Assembly (NCBI GenBank): GCA_030429045.1
Contig: JAUIEA010000003.1
Coordinates: 1 to 64,000 of the forward strand
DNA: 64,000 bases
DNA from: Bacteroidia bacterium
Lineage (GTDB): Bacteria > Bacteroidota > Bacteroidia > Chitinophagales > Saprospiraceae
Reading direction: 5' to 3'
How positions within the stretch are numbered: position 1 is the stretch's first letter; each line of letters opens with the position of its first letter. A program made the translations under genes and the position numbers. Under the pieces are notes generated by a model. That model was not told the origin of the DNA, did no database searches, and worked only from the letters and a program-made list of their open reading frames with translations. This document shows positions 15,178-24,924 of the stretch, piece by piece.

Positions 15178-17028
15178 TTGCACTTGGCACAACCTCGACA
15201 TGGTGAACGCTTTTCACCGCCTCAACCCGATCGTCCCTTTCGGGAACAGTTCGCCGCCCTGCGGCACCTCCCACCATTCCTGGCACTGGTGTGGCGAACC
15301 AACCCCGGTCTGGCCCTGGCCAACCTCCTGCTCCGCCTGGTCAAGTCTGTCCTCCCCCTGGCCATTCTATTCGTCGGCAAACTGATCCTGGATCAGATCG
15401 TCGGGATGATCGAATCTCCAGGTATGGATCCAGCTCCGTTATGGCAATGGGTGGGCATTGAATTGGTCTTGGTCTTTCTGTCCGATCTGCTCAACCGGGG
15501 GATCAACCTGGTGGACAGTCTACTGGGCGATCTGGTCAGCAATCAGACCAGCTACGAACTGATCCGACATGCCGCCACCCTGGATCTGTTTCAATTCGAA
15601 AACCCGGAGTTTTACGATAAACTCGAACGGGCCCGACGACAGACGACGGGCCGGACAGTATTGATCTCCCAAATCCTGACCCAGGTCCAGGATGTGATCT
15701 CCATCCTGGCGCTCGGAGCCGGACTCCTCTTTTTCAATCCCTGGCTCATTCTCATCCTCATCGTCGCAGTCCTTCCTGCATTCCTGGGAGAAAGTTATTT
15801 CAACCAGCAATCCTACTCCCTGACCCGTTCCTGGACACCGGAACGACGTGAATTGGATTATTTGCGCTTCATCGGAGCGAGCGACCAGACCGCCAAGGAG
15901 GTCAAGATCTTCGGGCTGGCCGACTTCCTGGCCAATCGATTCAAAGACCTGGCCCACCGCTACTTTCTGGCCAATCGTCGCATTGCCATTCGCCGGGCAG
16001 GATGGGGAGCTGCCCTGGGGCTCATCAGTACAGCAGCCTACTATGGTGCCTATGTATTGATCATCCATGATACGGTGAATGGCTTGATCACTATTGGCAC
16101 CCTGACCTTCCTGGCCGGTTCGTTCGACCGCATGCGCAGTTTGCTCCAGGGATTGATGAGCCGGTTCTCCACCATTACCGAGGCTGCTTTATACCTGCAG
16201 GACCTGTTCGATTTCTTTGCCATAACACCGCAGATCAGTTCCCCGGCACAACCCGTTTCTTTCCCCAAACCCATCCAGAAGGGGTTCACCTTCGAAGGTG
16301 TCAGTTTTAAATACCCCGGAACAGATAAATGGGTGCTCCGCGATCTGAACTTCACCCTCAAGGCTGGCGAAAAGCTGGCTTTAGTGGGTGAAAATGGAGC
16401 TGGAAAGACCACCCTTGTCAAGTTGCTGGCCCGCCTCTATGAACCAACAGAAGGTCGCATCCTGATGGACGGGCATGATCTGCGGGAATATGACCTGGCT
16501 ACATTGCGTGATAATGTGGGTATCATATTTCAGGATTTTCAAAAATTCTCCCTTCCTGCAGGGGAAAACATTGCCATCGGACATATCGACCAGCTCCACG
16601 ACCAGGCACGTATCGAGAATTCAGCTGTCAAGAGCCTGGCCGATGATGTGATCCGGGAACTACCCAAAGGATACGACCAGATCCTCGGACGACGGTTTGC
16701 CGATTCGGTTGACCTGTCTGGTGGCCAGTGGCAGAAAATTGCCCTGGCCCGGGCCTATATGCGCGATGCCCAGCTCCTCATCCTCGACGAGCCCACCTCT
16801 GCCCTGGATGCTCGGGCCGAACATGAGGTGTTTGTCCGATTTGCCGAATTGATCGAAGGCCGAAGTGCTGTCCTCATTTCACATCGGTTTTCAACCGTCC
16901 GCATGGCAGATCGTATCATTGTCCTGCAAATAGGACAGATCGTGGAAGCGGGAAGCCATGAGGACCTCATGCAGCAGGAGGGTTTATATGCAGAGCTCTT
17001 CCGCCTTCAGGCCCAGGGATATCAATAA
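15178..17028 (+). CDS. ABC exporter, fused permease and ATPase (MsbA-like)
   Basis: A 616-residue half-transporter. Residues ~45-320 hold the membrane domain (FLALVWRTNPGLALANLLLRLV, LPLAILFVGKLILDQIV, ILALGAGLLFFNPWLILILIVAVLPAFLG). Residues ~365-616 are the nucleotide-binding domain, with Walker A GENGAGKTT, Q-loop IIFQDFQKF, signature LSGGQWQKIALARAY, Walker B LLILDEPTSALD and switch His in LISHRFST. The substrate is not predictable; lipids, peptides or drugs are all possible. No ATG lies before the first membrane helix, so translation starts at a TTG near 15178 or close by. No neighbouring gene indicates the cargo. Confidence 0.92.
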   Translation: MHLAQPRHGERFSPPQPDRPFREQFAALRHLPPFLALVWRTNPGLALANLLLRLVKSVLPLAILFVGKLILDQIVGMIESPGMDPAPLWQWVGIELVLVFLSDLLNRGINLVDSLLGDLVSNQTSYELIRHAATLDLFQFENPEFYDKLERARRQTTGRTVLISQILTQVQDVISILALGAGLLFFNPWLILILIVAVLPAFLGESYFNQQSYSLTRSWTPERRELDYLRFIGASDQTAKEVKIFGLADFLANRFKDLAHRYFLANRRIAIRRAGWGAALGLISTAAYYGAYVLIIHDTVNGLITIGTLTFLAGSFDRMRSLLQGLMSRFSTITEAALYLQDLFDFFAITPQISSPAQPVSFPKPIQKGFTFEGVSFKYPGTDKWVLRDLNFTLKAGEKLALVGENGAGKTTLVKLLARLYEPTEGRILMDGHDLREYDLATLRDNVGIIFQDFQKFSLPAGENIAIGHIDQLHDQARIENSAVKSLADDVIRELPKGYDQILGRRFADSVDLSGGQWQKIALARAYMRDAQLLILDEPTSALDARAEHEVFVRFAELIEGRSAVLISHRFSTVRMADRIIVLQIGQIVEAGSHEDLMQQEGLYAELFRLQAQGYQ

Positions 17029-17108
17029 TACTCAGTTTTTTCACTGCTCCCTTTTCTCCTTAAATTGGGATCCACTATTGCTGATCAATGATTCATACTA
17101 TTCATGTC

Positions 17109-18083
17109 ATGCGCAACAACTGGGTCCTTTTCCTTATCCTCATTTCATTCCCTTCGGTTTCGTTCAGCCAGGGCATCCTGATCAAGAACAAGTTGATCTC
17201 CGATCTCTCGCATACCCCCATCTATTCACGGCTCATTGACCCGGATGCGGAAACACCCCGATGGAACAGAGAATTCGAATTTCTGGACAGTATAGACATT
17301 CACGCCATCACTTATTGGAGTGACAGTTTGAGGATCAACGGATTTGTGGTCAAACCAAAAGCTGAAGGCAACTATCCCTGCATTATATTCAATCGTGGCG
17401 GAAACCGTGATTTTGGTTCCCTGAAAATTGCGCATTGCGTTTTCATGTTATCCAACCTCGCACGTCAGGGATATGTCGTGATCGCCAGTCAGTACCGGGG
17501 AGGCGGGGGTAGTGAAGGCATGGAAGAGTTTGGGGGCCGGGACATCAATGATGTTTTGGTTTTGCCGGAGGTACTGGCTGAAATTCCCGGGGCGGATACG
17601 TCCCGGATCGGGATGTATGGATGGAGCAGGGGGGGCATGATGACCTATATTGCCCTGACGAAAATGCCCGGGGTCAAAGCAGCTGCTGTCGGGGGGGCTG
17701 TTGCGGATCAATTTGCATCCATTGCAGATCGGCCCGACATGGAAACAGGGGTATTGGCAGAATTGATCCCGCAATATGCAACCAGAAAACAGGAGGCATT
17801 AAGAGAACGATCCGCCCGGTATTGGCCCGAAAGATTTCAGACCGATGTCCCACTCCTCATCCTGCATGGCAATGCAGACTGGCGGGTCAAAGCAGAACAA
17901 AGTCTGCAACTGGCACTGGCCCTGGATCCATACCGCATTCCCTATCGGCTCATCGTCTATGAGGGGGGCGATCACGGGCTGACCGAATTCAAAACCGAAG
18001 TCGAAAACGAGGTCCTGAACTGGTTTGATCGATTCGTGAAGAATCCCGGCCAACTGCCCCACATGGAATATCACGGAAAGTGA
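17109..18083 (+). CDS. Exported alpha/beta hydrolase, prolyl-oligopeptidase (S9)-like
   Basis: A 324-residue serine hydrolase with signal peptide (MRNNWVLFLILISFPSVSFSQ). The first ATG of the frame is at 17088, but the one at 17109 gives the better signal. Landmarks: INGFVVKPKAEGNYPCIIFNRGGNRDFG (oxyanion region), VVIASQYRGGGGSEG, the nucleophile elbow GWSRGGMM, the Asp strand LILHGNADWRV, and the catalytic His in GGDHGL. This is the catalytic domain of S9-type peptidases without the propeller, as in dienelactone-hydrolase-like or acyl-peptidase relatives. The substrate is unknown. Confidence 0.88.
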   Translation: MRNNWVLFLILISFPSVSFSQGILIKNKLISDLSHTPIYSRLIDPDAETPRWNREFEFLDSIDIHAITYWSDSLRINGFVVKPKAEGNYPCIIFNRGGNRDFGSLKIAHCVFMLSNLARQGYVVIASQYRGGGGSEGMEEFGGRDINDVLVLPEVLAEIPGADTSRIGMYGWSRGGMMTYIALTKMPGVKAAAVGGAVADQFASIADRPDMETGVLAELIPQYATRKQEALRERSARYWPERFQTDVPLLILHGNADWRVKAEQSLQLALALDPYRIPYRLIVYEGGDHGLTEFKTEVENEVLNWFDRFVKNPGQLPHMEYHGK

Positions 18084-18166
18084 TCCGTTTAGCCAAAAGT
18101 GCCATTGAAAAAACATGTGGCCCGACTTCAGCCGGGCCAACATGTCCTCAAAAACTCAAGACTAGA

Positions 18167-20008
18167 TCATGGATTCAGCCAGGCGTTCCGGATCATCATT
18201 TGACGATCTGCGGTTTGTTTGCGGAAGGACACCTCCGGGGTCAGCACCACCCGTACTCGTTTGATCGGCGCCACCAGGCGGACTTCCCGTGCACTTCCCC
18301 CTTCTTTGCGCAAGACCTCCACCTCAAACCGATCCCCCTCTCTTACCTGGGAAAAAATGCCTTTAAAATAGGGGCCAAAGGAACTGCTCGGAAGCGGCTG
18401 CCCCTGGATGCTGATCAATTCATCCCCTTCTTTATATCCCAATGCCCGGCCGAATTCATTGAGCTGGTAAACGCCGTTGACAACCAGGCGGCCGGTCTCC
18501 TGGTTCATACCCAACTGGACATCCCCAAGGCCATAAACCATGGTGTCAGAGGGCGGGACATATCCCACTCCAGCCAGATTAAAAAAATAGGCATAATCCA
18601 GGGGCGTTTGTCCGGTGACATACGCCGTAAAAAAGGCCCCGATCCGAGGATGGGTCAGGTCGACGATATCCCGGACCAGATCCCGGTCACGAAATGGTCT
18701 TTCCGGACCATATTGACGAGCCAGGTCCGCCAGCAGGTTGATCAATCGATATGTGCCATTTGACCAGTTTATTAATTCCAGGTCAAGGCACATGGCGATC
18801 AGGGCTCCCTTTTGATAGACATTTCCGTATTCATGGGCATATTTATCCAGGCAACCCTTGCTGAGTCTGGTAAAGGCCAGATCATCCGTATAACGCGTTT
18901 TTGAATCCTGGATCTTCCCTGCCATTCGTTTCAGAAATTCAGCTTCACTGATCAGTCCGGACCGCACCTGATTGTGATGCGCAAAATATTCAGTCACGCC
19001 TTCATACAACCAGAGATGCCGGGACATTTCCGGATCGTGAAAATCAAAATCATGAATTTCACGAGAATGCAACTGCAACGGCGTCAGGATGTGAAAAAAC
19101 TCGTGGGCGGCAATATCCACCAGAAAGGGAGAAAGCACTTCCTGGTCCATTTCGGGAAGGCAATACACCGACGAATAATTATGCTCCAGAGCGCCCGTGC
19201 CGATCGGCAGAGGCTCTGACATGAAATACATCAGAAAGGCATACCGCTCAACTGGCAACTCCCCACCCAGATATGCGGCCTGGGATCGAAGCAACTGCCC
19301 ATACTTCTCTTTCAGATAATTTGCCTGAACCAATCCGTTAGGGGAGTGAACGGAGATCAACACATCTGTCTTTCCGATACGAATGGTCGCCGTGTCCGGT
19401 TGATTATACATGATGGGCATATCCACCACATAACTGTATCTCGGCGCCTGATAGCGGTCCCGACTGCCTACTGTTTGTACTTCCGGGTAGGCCGATGATC
19501 CATAAAAGGATGCAGGCCGAAGAATATCGATCTGAATCGGCAACTCCTCCAGCCCGTCGATATAGCCGAAGAACCCATGACCATTGAGCAGAAAATTTTT
19601 TCCTTCTTCGATATTGGTGCCGGACATTCCTGCCACCGGCTTGCCCTCTGTGAGGTCATAGGTATCATCCACCCAGTAGGAGATGGTCTTTAATTTGTCC
19701 GCGTCCCTGATCTTCCAGGTATTGACATCTTTTCGAATAAATGGCAATGCCTGACCGTGCTGATCCAGGGCTTTGAATTCCTGAACGACCCGGCCAAAAT
19801 CATAGGTGGTATAGGTGCCGGGAATGACTTTTGGAAAGCGAAAACAAACGGATGATTTATCCACAGGGGGGACCTCGAGGGTGACCGAAACACGATCATC
19901 TACAACGCGGGTCAGATCGACGCTGTACCGATATCCCGAGGTTGCAAAAAGGGAAAAGACCCCAAGGAGCAGTACTGAACAAGTGAGAAAGATGGATTTA
20001 AGAGACAT
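18167..20008 (-). CDS. M61-family metallopeptidase with PDZ domain
   Basis: A 613-residue exported protease of the glycyl-aminopeptidase (M61) family. The start at 20008 gives a good signal (MSLKSIFLTCSVLLLGVFSLFA); an upstream ATG at 20032 is possible. The N-terminal domain includes FPKVIPGTYTTYDFGRVVQEF, typical of M61. The zinc motif is AAHEFFHILTPLQLHSREI (HExxH at about residue 300), with the downstream Glu in WLYEGVTEYFAHH. A PDZ domain occupies roughly residues 515-600 (NEFGRALGYKEGDELISIQGQPL). The gene is monocistronic and convergent with the hydrolase gene. Confidence 0.92.
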   Translation of the reverse strand: MSLKSIFLTCSVLLLGVFSLFATSGYRYSVDLTRVVDDRVSVTLEVPPVDKSSVCFRFPKVIPGTYTTYDFGRVVQEFKALDQHGQALPFIRKDVNTWKIRDADKLKTISYWVDDTYDLTEGKPVAGMSGTNIEEGKNFLLNGHGFFGYIDGLEELPIQIDILRPASFYGSSAYPEVQTVGSRDRYQAPRYSYVVDMPIMYNQPDTATIRIGKTDVLISVHSPNGLVQANYLKEKYGQLLRSQAAYLGGELPVERYAFLMYFMSEPLPIGTGALEHNYSSVYCLPEMDQEVLSPFLVDIAAHEFFHILTPLQLHSREIHDFDFHDPEMSRHLWLYEGVTEYFAHHNQVRSGLISEAEFLKRMAGKIQDSKTRYTDDLAFTRLSKGCLDKYAHEYGNVYQKGALIAMCLDLELINWSNGTYRLINLLADLARQYGPERPFRDRDLVRDIVDLTHPRIGAFFTAYVTGQTPLDYAYFFNLAGVGYVPPSDTMVYGLGDVQLGMNQETGRLVVNGVYQLNEFGRALGYKEGDELISIQGQPLPSSSFGPYFKGIFSQVREGDRFEVEVLRKEGGSAREVRLVAPIKRVRVVLTPEVSFRKQTADRQMMIRNAWLNP

Positions 20009-20161
20009 GGCTAATTCATTTACAATATTCAAGATGGTGGCTTAAGCAGAGGCAGCATGCTTTATCATTCGCCTTTCGGATGGTTATTTTATGGATTTTC
20101 AAAGTTGGGAGATATCTTCCACACTGGATATGAAAAATGCGACAATACAAATCCGAGGGTA

Positions 20162-21004
20162 TCAGGAGGCCAGTCTCTGCCGGAGAATATGCATAAAAAG
20201 GGGCCGCATTTGACTTTGCTTCGCCTCAAACACAACCTGGGGGCGCTGACCACAGATCTTCATGGTTTCCCGTTGCAAGTGGATGGTATTAAAATATCCG
20301 GATGCATGAGAGATCGCCGCCAGAGAAATATCGGGATAGGGGTTTGCCTCCAGAACGGCCAGGTTGAATCGGGCAATACAGGAAAAATTTTTCGGTGTCA
20401 AACCGACGTAGGTCTTGAAATAGCGTTCCACTTGCCGGGTCGACATTCTGAATGTCTCTGCCAGGCGCTGAATGGAATGCTGATCGCGCTGCAGGATGGA
20501 CGCCATTTCGGTCGTGATCAGCAAGGGTGTCTGATGCGACCGGAATCTGCTCAGAAAAAACTGATCCATGGCAGGAAGGATGGTTCTGGAAAATGGTTGA
20601 TCCATGATCCTGTCCATCAGTTCTTGCACGGCACTTGAAAAAACGTCGGTAGCATCCATGACCAGGTCCGTGCATTCGTGCATAGGCAGATCGGTAAATG
20701 CCCTGACCCCGGATGGATGAAAACGCACGCCCCAGGTCACCACCTGGTTGTCCGTCGGAAACGTATACTGGATGGCTTTCCTTTTTTGCCCCACAAAGAC
20801 AGCCCTGCCAGACAGATCGATCCCTTCCGGCTCCCCGTCAAACGATCTGCGGATCGAATTGCTTGTGAACATCAAACTGGCATTTCCATCAGGCAGGATC
20901 TGTTCTACCGGGGCCGGAAACCCGGACGGCTCCATGACGATCTGCCAGTAATTGACAATATATGGACGCAGGGAGGGGTGGGGCAGATATTCCTGGTATC
21001 TCAT
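20162..21004 (-). CDS. AraC-family transcriptional regulator with DUF6597-like N-terminus
   Basis: A 280-residue regulator. The N-terminal half (YLPHPSLRPYIVNYWQIVM...VEQILPDGNASLMF...VGQKRKAIQYTF...WGVRFHPSGVRAF) is the ligand-binding-type domain common to a Bacteroidota AraC subgroup. The C-terminal ~100 residues hold the two helix-turn-helix units (RLAETFRMSTRQVERYFKTYVGLTPKNF and AAISHASGYFNTIHLQRE). The usual DQSHF-type motif of the second unit is changed to NTIHLQRE. The ligand and targets are unknown. It lies between the M61 gene and an oppositely oriented phosphatase-like gene. Confidence 0.9.
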   Translation of the reverse strand: MRYQEYLPHPSLRPYIVNYWQIVMEPSGFPAPVEQILPDGNASLMFTSNSIRRSFDGEPEGIDLSGRAVFVGQKRKAIQYTFPTDNQVVTWGVRFHPSGVRAFTDLPMHECTDLVMDATDVFSSAVQELMDRIMDQPFSRTILPAMDQFFLSRFRSHQTPLLITTEMASILQRDQHSIQRLAETFRMSTRQVERYFKTYVGLTPKNFSCIARFNLAVLEANPYPDISLAAISHASGYFNTIHLQRETMKICGQRPQVVFEAKQSQMRPLFMHILRQRLAS

Positions 21005-21245
21005 CGGATCAGACTCGGTGATACATTCAACTTTTTGAATTTAGGGGGATGACAGGAGCCCGAAACAGAAGAATCGACAAAATCAGTCAATCTGCCGACA
21101 AAATGTGCGGATGTCTTACGAATTCAGGGTCCCCCTGCGTCTATCCTTTGGCTGGTGGCTATGGGAATATTGTAAAGCATTCGTTAATTTGCAATCTTTC
21201 TTGCATCAAAACCGTTGTTTAAGGGTCTTCTGGAGACAAGCGTGC

Positions 21246-22019
21246 ATGCGCTCACAACCTACTTATATGCGTTCGATAGCCTTAGGTCTCTTTCTCTTCC
21301 TCTTCCTCGGGCCTGCTACCAGTCAGGCCCAGACCACACGTCCCGGAAGTCGGCAGAAGAAAGAGGTGCTCTATCCTCGCGGTATCCCTGCGAAGCGGGC
21401 ACACATCACCCGACAGCAAGTCACCAGTTACCTGGATGATCGACTCATGGAGTTTGATCAGATCGAAGATGATCGAAAAGCGGCACTGCTCCAGCTCAGC
21501 CAATATATCCGCCAAAAGCGTGTCACAAACCAGCCAGTACAACTGACGTTTATCTGCACTGGCAACAGCCGCCGAAGTCAACTGGGGCAGATCTGGGCCG
21601 CTACAGCTGCTGCCTACTACAACATTGAAGACATCACGGTTTATTCCGGGGGTACGATCACCACTGCTTTCAACCGTCGGATCGCCCGGTCCCTGATGCG
21701 TTCCGGATTCATGGCAGAAACAGTAGCCGGCAACAATGCCGATTACAAGGTGCACTACAGTGAGATACGCCCTCCCCTGGTGTGCTTCAGTAAGAAATAT
21801 GATCACCCGGACAACCCGACCTCGAACTTCGCTGCAGTGATGGTTTGCGCAGATGCGGATGAACACTGCCCGATCGTTCCGGGGGCTGAATTCAGGGTCG
21901 CGATCCCATACATAGATCCGCGGCTTTCCGATCATTCAGACTGGGAGGATGAGACCTATGACGAGCGAAATGCACAGATCGCCAGAGAGATGCTCTTTGT
22001 CATGGCTAACGCTCGCTAG
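21246..22019 (+). CDS. Exported low-molecular-weight phosphatase / arsenate-reductase-like protein
   Basis: A 257-residue protein with an N-terminal signal (MRSIALGLFLFLFLGPATSQAQ, from the ATG at 21267; 21246 is an in-frame alternative). After a ~75-residue Arg/Lys-rich helical stretch it has the LMW-PTP fold. The P-loop CTGNSRRSQ (C-x5-R) is near residue 104, in a QLTFICTGNSRRSQLGQIWA context. Later come VCFSKKYDHP and the Asp-Pro loop YIDPRLSDHSDWEDETYDER. LMW-PTP and thioredoxin-type ArsC enzymes share this loop; the acidic loop and extra length do not decide between them. Periplasmic export of this fold is unusual. A terminator follows at 22106-22140. Confidence 0.82.
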   Translation: MRSQPTYMRSIALGLFLFLFLGPATSQAQTTRPGSRQKKEVLYPRGIPAKRAHITRQQVTSYLDDRLMEFDQIEDDRKAALLQLSQYIRQKRVTNQPVQLTFICTGNSRRSQLGQIWAATAAAYYNIEDITVYSGGTITTAFNRRIARSLMRSGFMAETVAGNNADYKVHYSEIRPPLVCFSKKYDHPDNPTSNFAAVMVCADADEHCPIVPGAEFRVAIPYIDPRLSDHSDWEDETYDERNAQIAREMLFVMANAR

Positions 22020-22105
22020 GACCCTTCCGTCTGGGAAGTACCCACCCGTTCCGAATCGGGATGATGCATTCCTGCGAGGCGACTTTCTGAAGCAGGCAAC
22101 ACATG

Positions 22106-22140
22106 AAAAAGGCCAACCGTTCACGGCGGTTGGCCTTTAT
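22106..22140. terminator. Bidirectional terminator
   Basis: AAAGGCCAACCG and CGGTTGGCCTTT form a 12-bp perfect stem with A/T flanks on both sides. It lies between two convergent genes and could end transcripts from both. Confidence 0.85.
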
Positions 22141-22231
22141 ACTTCAAATGATCTGATCCCAATCAGAATTCTTATAGCACTCCCCTCTTTCCGTTTAGAC
22201 CCTTAACAGTCCCGGACCAGGGAAGATGTAC

Positions 22232-22918
22232 TTAGTTCAATGCTTTTTGCTTGGGTTGTAGGACCGTATCGGTCTGCAGGAAAACATCCATGCGGATCGG
22301 AAAATCCGGCTTGTCCAGGAGTGTGAATACCAGCTCGCCCACTTCCATCTTGGTGACCGGCCAGCTGAAGGCCAGCGCCAACTCCGACGGCATTTCATCC
22401 GCTGCCGGTGACAGGGAATAGGCACCATCTTTTGCAGTGGTCATCTCCTCTTCCTGACATCGCACCGAGACACCCTCGAAAGGGATGAAGTTATTCGCCC
22501 TGGCCTGTCCCGACAGGGACAATCCTTCGGCAGGTGCCTGATCACTCCACATATAGAAGATGATACGGGTCAGGCGTTCTTCTCCTTCTACTTTGAATGA
22601 GATATCCCGATACCCGGGAGCCCGGAGTTTATATTTCGGGCCTTTCTCAAAATTCATTTGTCCCTCGCCATTGGAAAATTGATACACCGTGCCACTGGAG
22701 AGACTGGCCGCTTCAAAAAACTTGACATTCGGTACCAGTTGTCCTTCGGCATTCAACACCCGGAATCCTGTTTCAGGACCGGTCTTTTGCAACTTGGGCG
22801 GTGCCTCACTTACCGTTGTTTCAGTGGCGGAATCCTCGACATCCTGCTGACATGCAGGGAGCATGAAACAGGTCATGGCGGTCATGGTTCCAAACAGAAA
22901 TCGTTTCAGTGTGGTCAT
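22232..22918 (-). CDS. Lipoprotein with carboxypeptidase-regulatory-like segments
   Basis: A 228-residue predicted lipoprotein: signal MTTLKRFLFGTMTAMTCFMLPAC with Cys at the cleavage point. The start at 22918 is preferred because the longer frame from 22975 would bury the signal. The mature part has two short beta modules, FRVLNAEGQLVPNVKFFEAA and GLSLSGQARANNFIPFEGVSVRCQEEEMTTAKDGAYSLSP, the second resembling a carboxypeptidase-regulatory (CarboxypepD_reg-like) repeat. No enzyme motif is present. It is divergent from the ClC gene. Confidence 0.72.
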   Translation of the reverse strand: MTTLKRFLFGTMTAMTCFMLPACQQDVEDSATETTVSEAPPKLQKTGPETGFRVLNAEGQLVPNVKFFEAASLSSGTVYQFSNGEGQMNFEKGPKYKLRAPGYRDISFKVEGEERLTRIIFYMWSDQAPAEGLSLSGQARANNFIPFEGVSVRCQEEEMTTAKDGAYSLSPAADEMPSELALAFSWPVTKMEVGELVFTLLDKPDFPIRMDVFLQTDTVLQPKQKALN

Positions 22919-23018
22919 AAATTCTTGATTATGGATCACCCACCTGATGTCGTTCAGGTGGATCATGGTTATCATACGGAAGAGGATTCGCTGGTGTTTC
23001 CTTTCCCCTGGATTTTTT

Positions 23019-24476
23019 ATGGCTATTCTGAAGACTGAGAAAGCAATCTACCTTTACCGGCCAATGGCATTCCCTGGCAATCGATTTATCGAACCCGTTC
23101 TGGAGATCCTCACCCGGTGGGTCAACGCCCTTGGTTTGACTCGCTGGCTGGATCAACGACGCCTGCGCTATCTCATCCGGATGCTTCCCCTGCGTGCCAT
23201 ACCATTCTGGGTGGCGGCCTTGCTGACGGGACTGGTGGCAGTCGGTTACGAACGACTCTTTCATGCATGTGAAGACTGGGGCCAATGGATCATCCAAGAG
23301 TATCCGGTTTGGGCCTTCATTCTGACGCCGCTGGCATTCGTAGTATCCCTCTGGCTGGTGGAACGATTTGCGCCAGGTGCCCGTGGGTCGGGCATTCCCC
23401 ACCTGATGGCTGCGGTGGAGATCCCCCCGGCCCAGAAGGGCCTCATCGGAAAATTACTCAGCCTGAGGATCGCCCTGATCAAGATCCTGTCCAGCCTGGT
23501 CATGTTGTTGGGGGGAGGTGTCATTGGCCGGGAAGGACCGACCCTCCAGATCTCGGGGTCCATCTTCCAATGGGTGTATACCAGATTACCCCAATTCTGG
23601 CCTCGGGTATCCCAACGGGTCATGTTGATCACCGGCGGGGCTGCCGGACTGGCAGCAGCCTTCAATACGCCCCTGGGCGGGATCGTATTTGCCATCGAGG
23701 AGCTGACGCGCACCCATATCACCTATTTCCGCACCTCCGTTCTGGCGGCTGTGATCATAGCGGGGATGGCTGCACAGACCTTGTTGGGGCCCTACCTGTA
23801 CCTCGGATTTCCAAAAATTGGCAACCCCGGTCTGGATCACCTGTTCTGGGTCATCCTGTTTGCAGGGATAGCCGGGTTTGGTGGAGCGGCCGTGGCTTCT
23901 ATGCTCCACCGGATCTCCATCTGGAAACGGAAGTATTGGAAAGCGCGGCTAAAATACTGGTGGGCCTTGTTGATCGGCCTGCTGTTTGCCACAATGCTCT
24001 ACCTGTTTGGAGCAGACGCCGCCGGCACCGGCAAGCCTCTGGTCAACCGGCTTCTCTTCGAGCAAGGAACTGAAATCCCCTGGACTATTCTGCCCGTGCG
24101 CATCCTGGGTATGATCCTGAGTTACAGCGTTGGCGCCGCAGGTGGGGTGTTTGCGACAGCACTGAGTACAGGGGGCATCCTCGGCGAAACCCTTTTGCAG
24201 TGGTTTTCGCTGGGCGACCTTTCACACAACCTGCTGCTGCTGTCCTGTATGATCGGATTCCTCACCGGAGTCACCAGGTCGCCGTTTACTGCTGCCATCC
24301 TGGTCCTGGAAATGACGGATCGCCATTCTGCCATCTTCTACTTCCTGCTGGCGGGCATTGCTGCCAGTTCTGCAGCCAGACTGATAGACAAACAATCATT
24401 CTATGAACGCAGCAAGGCGGGCTTGCTCCTGGTGCTCGGCGTTGACGTCAAGCCGGACCCGGATCCGGAGGAGTAA
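23019..24476 (+). CDS. ClC-family chloride channel / H+-Cl- antiporter
   Basis: A 485-residue polytopic membrane protein. Signature motifs: GSGIP (about residue 122), GREGP (about 169) with the gating Glu, and GIVFAIEELTR. The central Tyr/Ser Cl- ligands cannot be assigned by eye. The C-terminal GIGFLTGVTRSPFTAAILVLEMTDRH-type segment is represented by MIGFLTGVTRSPFTAAILVLEMTDRH. There is no CBS domain. The start at 23019 (MAILKTEK) or at 23064 (MAFPGNRF) is possible. A role in chloride or acid homeostasis is typical; whether this is a channel or an antiporter cannot be told from this inspection. Confidence 0.93.
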   Translation: MAILKTEKAIYLYRPMAFPGNRFIEPVLEILTRWVNALGLTRWLDQRRLRYLIRMLPLRAIPFWVAALLTGLVAVGYERLFHACEDWGQWIIQEYPVWAFILTPLAFVVSLWLVERFAPGARGSGIPHLMAAVEIPPAQKGLIGKLLSLRIALIKILSSLVMLLGGGVIGREGPTLQISGSIFQWVYTRLPQFWPRVSQRVMLITGGAAGLAAAFNTPLGGIVFAIEELTRTHITYFRTSVLAAVIIAGMAAQTLLGPYLYLGFPKIGNPGLDHLFWVILFAGIAGFGGAAVASMLHRISIWKRKYWKARLKYWWALLIGLLFATMLYLFGADAAGTGKPLVNRLLFEQGTEIPWTILPVRILGMILSYSVGAAGGVFATALSTGGILGETLLQWFSLGDLSHNLLLLSCMIGFLTGVTRSPFTAAILVLEMTDRHSAIFYFLLAGIAASSAARLIDKQSFYERSKAGLLLVLGVDVKPDPDPEE

Positions 24477-24656
24477 CGGCGTCCTGAACGAACACTGCTG
24501 ATCCCATCTTACCCCTCGAAAAGGCCAAAGGGAATTCCCACATGTTTCGTTGGCCCGTTTCTAAGCCAGAAACGATCGTCGAATGAGCGCCAGCTATCCG
24601 AAATTTGCCCCGATAAGTATTATATTTCGTCGTATTGTTCACCAATTGGAACATCG

Positions 24657-24845
24657 ATGACACGTTCACAAATCTACCTCAGCCTCGGCGCCATTATTGC
24701 CGGTCATGCCGGCTACTGGTTTCTCTCCGGCGCACATCATGACCACTCCGACATGCGGAATGCCCTGGTCGGCCTACAGGCACTGGCTGGACTGGCACTG
24801 ATGTACTGGGCCGTTAAAAACAAGTCGGGGAAACAAGCCACCTGA
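24657..24845 (+). CDS. Small membrane protein, unknown
   Basis: A 62-residue protein with two predicted membrane segments (about residues 6-24 and 36-54) separated by a His-rich loop, SGAHHDHSDMRN, and a basic C-terminus (VKNKSGKQAT). The position, 180 bp after ClC and 80 bp before the next gene, and the plausible composition support a real gene. I do not recognise the family. The HHDH loop could bind metal, which is speculation. Confidence 0.55.
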   Translation: MTRSQIYLSLGAIIAGHAGYWFLSGAHHDHSDMRNALVGLQALAGLALMYWAVKNKSGKQAT

Positions 24846-24924
24846 GCCATCCATCGAGGCTATCGGCTGGCTCATTCAGGAAAAATTCCCGAAATTGGAC
24901 CATCACCAACTCTATTGGTTCACC

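Noticed and set aside
23285..24073. Plus-strand open frame of 262 codons inside the ClC gene
   Set aside because: Another frame of a well-supported membrane protein. Its product is rich in Pro, Gly, His and Arg with no family match.
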